Source: a bacterium
GTDB taxonomy: Bacteria; Planctomycetota; UBA11346
Assembly: GCA_020049615.1 (NCBI GenBank)
Contig: JAIFKN010000303.1
Span: 1-16,107, forward strand
Direction: 5' to 3'
DNA length: 16,107 bases
Shown piece after piece: positions 14,004-16,107 of this stretch. Made by a program: the position numbers and the translations under genes. Every line of letters begins with the position of its first letter. Position 1 is the stretch's first letter. Under the pieces are notes generated by a model. It ran no database searches. It worked only from the letters and a program-made list of their open reading frames with translations, and was not told the DNA's origin.

Positions 14004-15653
14004 CTAGCCCGCCACGCGCAGCAGCTCGACCTCGGCCTCGCGCGACCAGCAGCCGTCCTTCAGCTTGGGGCCGATCGACGGGTACTTGGCGACCAGGGCG
14101 GCCAGCTCGGTCAGCGGGAAGTCGCCGAGGTCGGGGTAGACCAGGATCTTGCCGCTGATCTTGCCGGTCTTCACCGCCTCGAGGCCCTCGATCGCGCCGC
14201 CGAAGCCGGTCACCGCGCCGACCGACAGGTTGGTGTCGAGCTGGTTGGCCAGCACCTTGCCGAGCACCACCTGCATGTCCTCCATGGTCGAGCCGGAGGT
14301 GCCGATGAAGTAGAGCCCCTTGCGCACGTAGGCGTCGAGGTCGATCGGCCCGCTGACCTCGCTGGGGATGCCGGCGAAGATGTTGACGATGCCGCCGTCG
14401 GCGCTGTCGGCGACCGCGCCGGCGACCACCGCCGGCACCGGCACCATGACCATGTGGTAGCGCGAACCGCCGGTCGGCTTGCCGCCGGCCTTGGGGTTGA
14501 ACAGGCGGAACGGCACGCTGCGCCGCTTGGCCACCGGCTCGGCCTTGGCCCCGAGCACAGCAAGGCGCTCGTCGCTCATGTCGCTGCCCTCGACCGCGGT
14601 GCCGCCGGCGGCGAGCGAGACCAGGCGCAGGACTGCCATCGAGCCCATCGGGCCGGCGGCGCCGATCACGTGCACCCGGTCGCCCTGCCGCACCTCGCCG
14701 GTGGCGGGGATGCGCGCCTGGGCCTCGGCCGGACGGTTGCCGGTGGTGCCGACGATGCGGACATTGCCGTAGTGGACGCGACCGACCGGCGTCGACACCG
14801 GCCGGCCATAGCTGCCGCCGGATAGGGCCAGCAGGACGAGGCCGTCGGTGGCGACCAGCGGCCACAGCGACTCGAGGAACGCCGGATCCGAACCGACCAC
14901 GATCAGGTCATCGACCGAACCGGGCTTGAGCGCGGCCGGATCGGTGCAGATGAAGCCGTCGCGGCCGCAGGGCGCTCCCAGGCAGAGCTTCTTCGCCGAC
15001 CTGGCGAGGTCGAGGCCGGCGAGGTCGACGCTGGCGCCGGGGGCGACCGCCAGCAGCAGCGTGCCACCCTGCTTCAACAGCTGGCGCTCGCGGTGGATGA
15101 AGGCCTCCTCGATGCAGGCCCACGGCTCGACCAGGGCGATCTGGCTGGCCGAGCGGTCGTCAGGCACCGGTACCAGGTAGCTGGTGCCGTCAGCGGCGAC
15201 GGTGGTGCGCTCGTCGAGCAGGACGTACTGCTGCAGGCCGCCCTCGAAGTTGTAGCCGAACGCGCCGTTGCTCTTGTCGGTCTTGAGGTCGCGCCAGTCG
15301 GCCTGGACCAGGTAGCGGCCGCCGGCCTTGACGCTCTTCACCTGGGCGCCGACCTCGACCACGCGGATCACCGCCTCGTGCCCGGGAACCGTCGGCTGGC
15401 CATCCGGCACGTAGCTGGGGATGGTCTTGAGCACGCTCTCCGCCAGGTGCGCCTTGACCGGGGTCTTGCGCGCGTGCTGGTCGAACTGGTGCAGCAGCTT
15501 CATGTCGCTGAAGCACAGCCCGACGCACTCGACCTTGCCGAGGATCTGGGTCGGCCCGGGCCGCTGCACCGGCTTCGTGCGGTTCAGTTCGAGCTTGTCG
15601 GGGCCGACGAGCTGGACGGCCTGCTGGGTGGTGGGGAGGGTGGCGGTAGGCAT
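14004..15653 (-). CDS. Zinc-dependent MDR dehydrogenase, L-sorbose-1-phosphate-reductase-like, with extra Rossmann segment (549 aa)
   Basis: The GroES domain (about 1-195) has CVGLCFSD with catalytic-zinc Cys C47, PGHE (H92, E93) and ALVEPWACIEEAF with E176. The structural-zinc four-Cys loop is missing. The motifs LCFSDMK, YNFEGGLQQY, GAAGPMGSMAV (331-341), MVPVP with IFAG, and YFIGTSGSTMEDM recall the sorbose-phosphate reductase (SorE) subgroup, recalled from memory and not searched. Those proteins are about 410 residues. The excess is an insert of about 130 residues (197-325) between the GroES and Rossmann parts, which itself looks like a degenerate Rossmann half (VDDLIVVGSD, DGLVLLALSGGS, VRIVGTTGN) parallel to the real one at 400-456. 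The enzyme probably reduces or oxidises a keto-sugar or its phosphate. The ATG at 15653 lacks a good Shine-Dalgarno but is the only start near the GroES strand. A coding-like tail follows its stop in another frame. Confidence 0.85.
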   Translation of the reverse strand: MPTATLPTTQQAVQLVGPDKLELNRTKPVQRPGPTQILGKVECVGLCFSDMKLLHQFDQHARKTPVKAHLAESVLKTIPSYVPDGQPTVPGHEAVIRVVEVGAQVKSVKAGGRYLVQADWRDLKTDKSNGAFGYNFEGGLQQYVLLDERTTVAADGTSYLVPVPDDRSASQIALVEPWACIEEAFIHRERQLLKQGGTLLLAVAPGASVDLAGLDLARSAKKLCLGAPCGRDGFICTDPAALKPGSVDDLIVVGSDPAFLESLWPLVATDGLVLLALSGGSYGRPVSTPVGRVHYGNVRIVGTTGNRPAEAQARIPATGEVRQGDRVHVIGAAGPMGSMAVLRLVSLAAGGTAVEGSDMSDERLAVLGAKAEPVAKRRSVPFRLFNPKAGGKPTGGSRYHMVMVPVPAVVAGAVADSADGGIVNIFAGIPSEVSGPIDLDAYVRKGLYFIGTSGSTMEDMQVVLGKVLANQLDTNLSVGAVTGFGGAIEGLEAVKTGKISGKILVYPDLGDFPLTELAALVAKYPSIGPKLKDGCWSREAEVELLRVAG

Positions 15654-15784
15654 GGCGCGAGGGATGGTGATTGAAAGCCGGCGGGGGCAATCGTCGGGCC
15701 GTGATGGCCAGACGTCGCGGTCAACGCCGTGCTATCCCATACGGACCCATCCGGCCATGTCCGGCAACGCAGGGGGAGGCTGGA

Positions 15785-15936
15785 GGCTTGAGGCTTGAGG
15801 TCCATTGCCCCTGGTCTGGCTGCTGGCCGCTGGCCGCTGGTCGCCGGCTGCTGGCTCGCAAGCGTGGAACGTGGATCCATCTGCAGTCAGGCGGTCCCAG
15901 ACCGGAACTGGGGCAATGGACCTCAAGCCTCAAGCC
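15785..15936. repeat. 152-bp element bounded by a perfect 27-bp inverted repeat
   Basis: Bases 15785-15811 and 15910-15936 are exact reverse complements (arm starts GGCTTGAGGCTTGAGG and ends CATTGCCCC). A second short match, GGTCTGG, continues inward with a 5-nt offset. The arms contain the tandem heptamer-like motif GGCTTGA. The 98-bp core has imperfect CTGG/CCGC runs (about 15811-15853) and no plausible gene. I see no target-site duplication and no transposase. It could be a MITE-like or REP-like element, or a long transcript hairpin between the divergent flanking genes. Confidence 0.75.
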
Positions 15937-15978
15937 TTAACCTTAAGCCTGTCTCCGAGCCCTCCCCCCGGCAAAAAG

Positions 15979-16006
15979 TTGACCCCGTCCATCCCACCCC
16001 TAGCTT
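15979..16006 (+). promoter_or_regulatory. Sigma70-like promoter for the FHA-like gene
   Basis: TTGACC (15979-15984) and TAGCTT (16001-16006) are separated by 16 bp, and an A-run lies just upstream at 15973-15977. Transcription would start about 16012-16014. AGGG at 16017-16020 lies 9 nt before the ATG at 16030 as a ribosome binding site, fitting a short leader. Confidence 0.45.
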
Positions 16007-16029
16007 CCTGGCCGTCAGGGACTTCGCAC

Positions 16030-16107
16030 ATGGCCAAGCTCACGGTGATGTTCGGCGCCGACCCCCAGTCGGAGCATTCGCTCGACAAGGACCAGATGAA
16101 GGTCGGT
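16030..16107 (+). CDS. Probable FHA-domain protein, N-terminal 26 codons only
   Basis: The frame begins MAKLTVMFGADPQ and continues through EHSLDKDQMKVG to the window edge. The pattern of a beta strand, a turn, a short strand and then a residue run ending in V-G matches the opening of FHA phosphothreonine-binding domains, where the next residues are normally R-S and then an N-D turn. Those diagnostic residues lie outside the window, so the call is tentative. A good ribosome binding site and promoter precede it. The gene is divergent from the long dehydrogenase, with the inverted-repeat element between them. Confidence 0.55.
   Translation, partial: MAKLTVMFGADPQSEHSLDKDQMKVG

Overview
The window is about 70% G+C and gene-dense. 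Coding calls rest on codon-position bias, family motifs and start or stop spacing. No rRNA or tRNA was recognised. Sulfatases, a GH38-like hydrolase, a secreted beta-helix protein, paired Gfo/Idh and MDR oxidoreductases, AraC regulators, a HEAT-repeat membrane protein and the start of a probable FHA protein together suggest a member of the PVC group, most likely a high-GC planctomycete or a Kiritimatiellae/Lentisphaerae relative. This assignment is inference; no phylogenetic marker gene is present.

Left part (1-8296): a carbohydrate-degradation locus. On the minus strand, an AraC-type regulator (5104-4283) is followed by a GH38-like alpha-mannosidase family protein (4146-1549) and a signal-peptide-bearing pectate-lyase-superfamily beta-helix protein that runs off the left edge (1489-1). 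Divergently on the plus strand are two sulfatases (5208-6947 and 6944-8296) whose reading frames overlap by 4 bp (ATGA), so they are almost certainly co-translated. Only the beta-helix protein carries an export signal. The sulfatases and the GH38-like enzyme begin directly with their catalytic cores, which suggests extracellular cutting followed by intracellular desulfation and trimming.

Middle (8334-11479): a second AraC regulator (minus) sits back to back with a zinc-motif-less MDR dehydrogenase and a Gfo/Idh/MocA oxidoreductase on the plus strand. These look like a sugar oxidation/epimerisation pair controlled from the shared 98-bp region.

Right part (11493-16107): a small one-helix membrane protein (minus) and a membrane-anchored HEAT-repeat protein (plus) are divergent. 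After them comes a 400-bp non-coding block made of two tandem ~205-bp units, each ending in a three-hairpin element whose central stem differs between copies by compensatory base-pair changes. Next, on the minus strand, is an unusually long (549 aa) relative of L-sorbose-1-phosphate reductase that appears to contain two successive Rossmann-type segments. Just past its stop is an out-of-frame, coding-like tail that suggests a frameshift. The 376-bp gap to the right edge holds a perfect 27-bp inverted repeat around a low-complexity core, then a sigma70-like promoter and the first 26 codons of a probable FHA-domain protein.

The strongest candidates for something undescribed are the covarying tandem hairpin element (13496-13900), the duplicated-Rossmann dehydrogenase with its possible frameshifted C-terminus, and the 27-bp inverted-repeat element.
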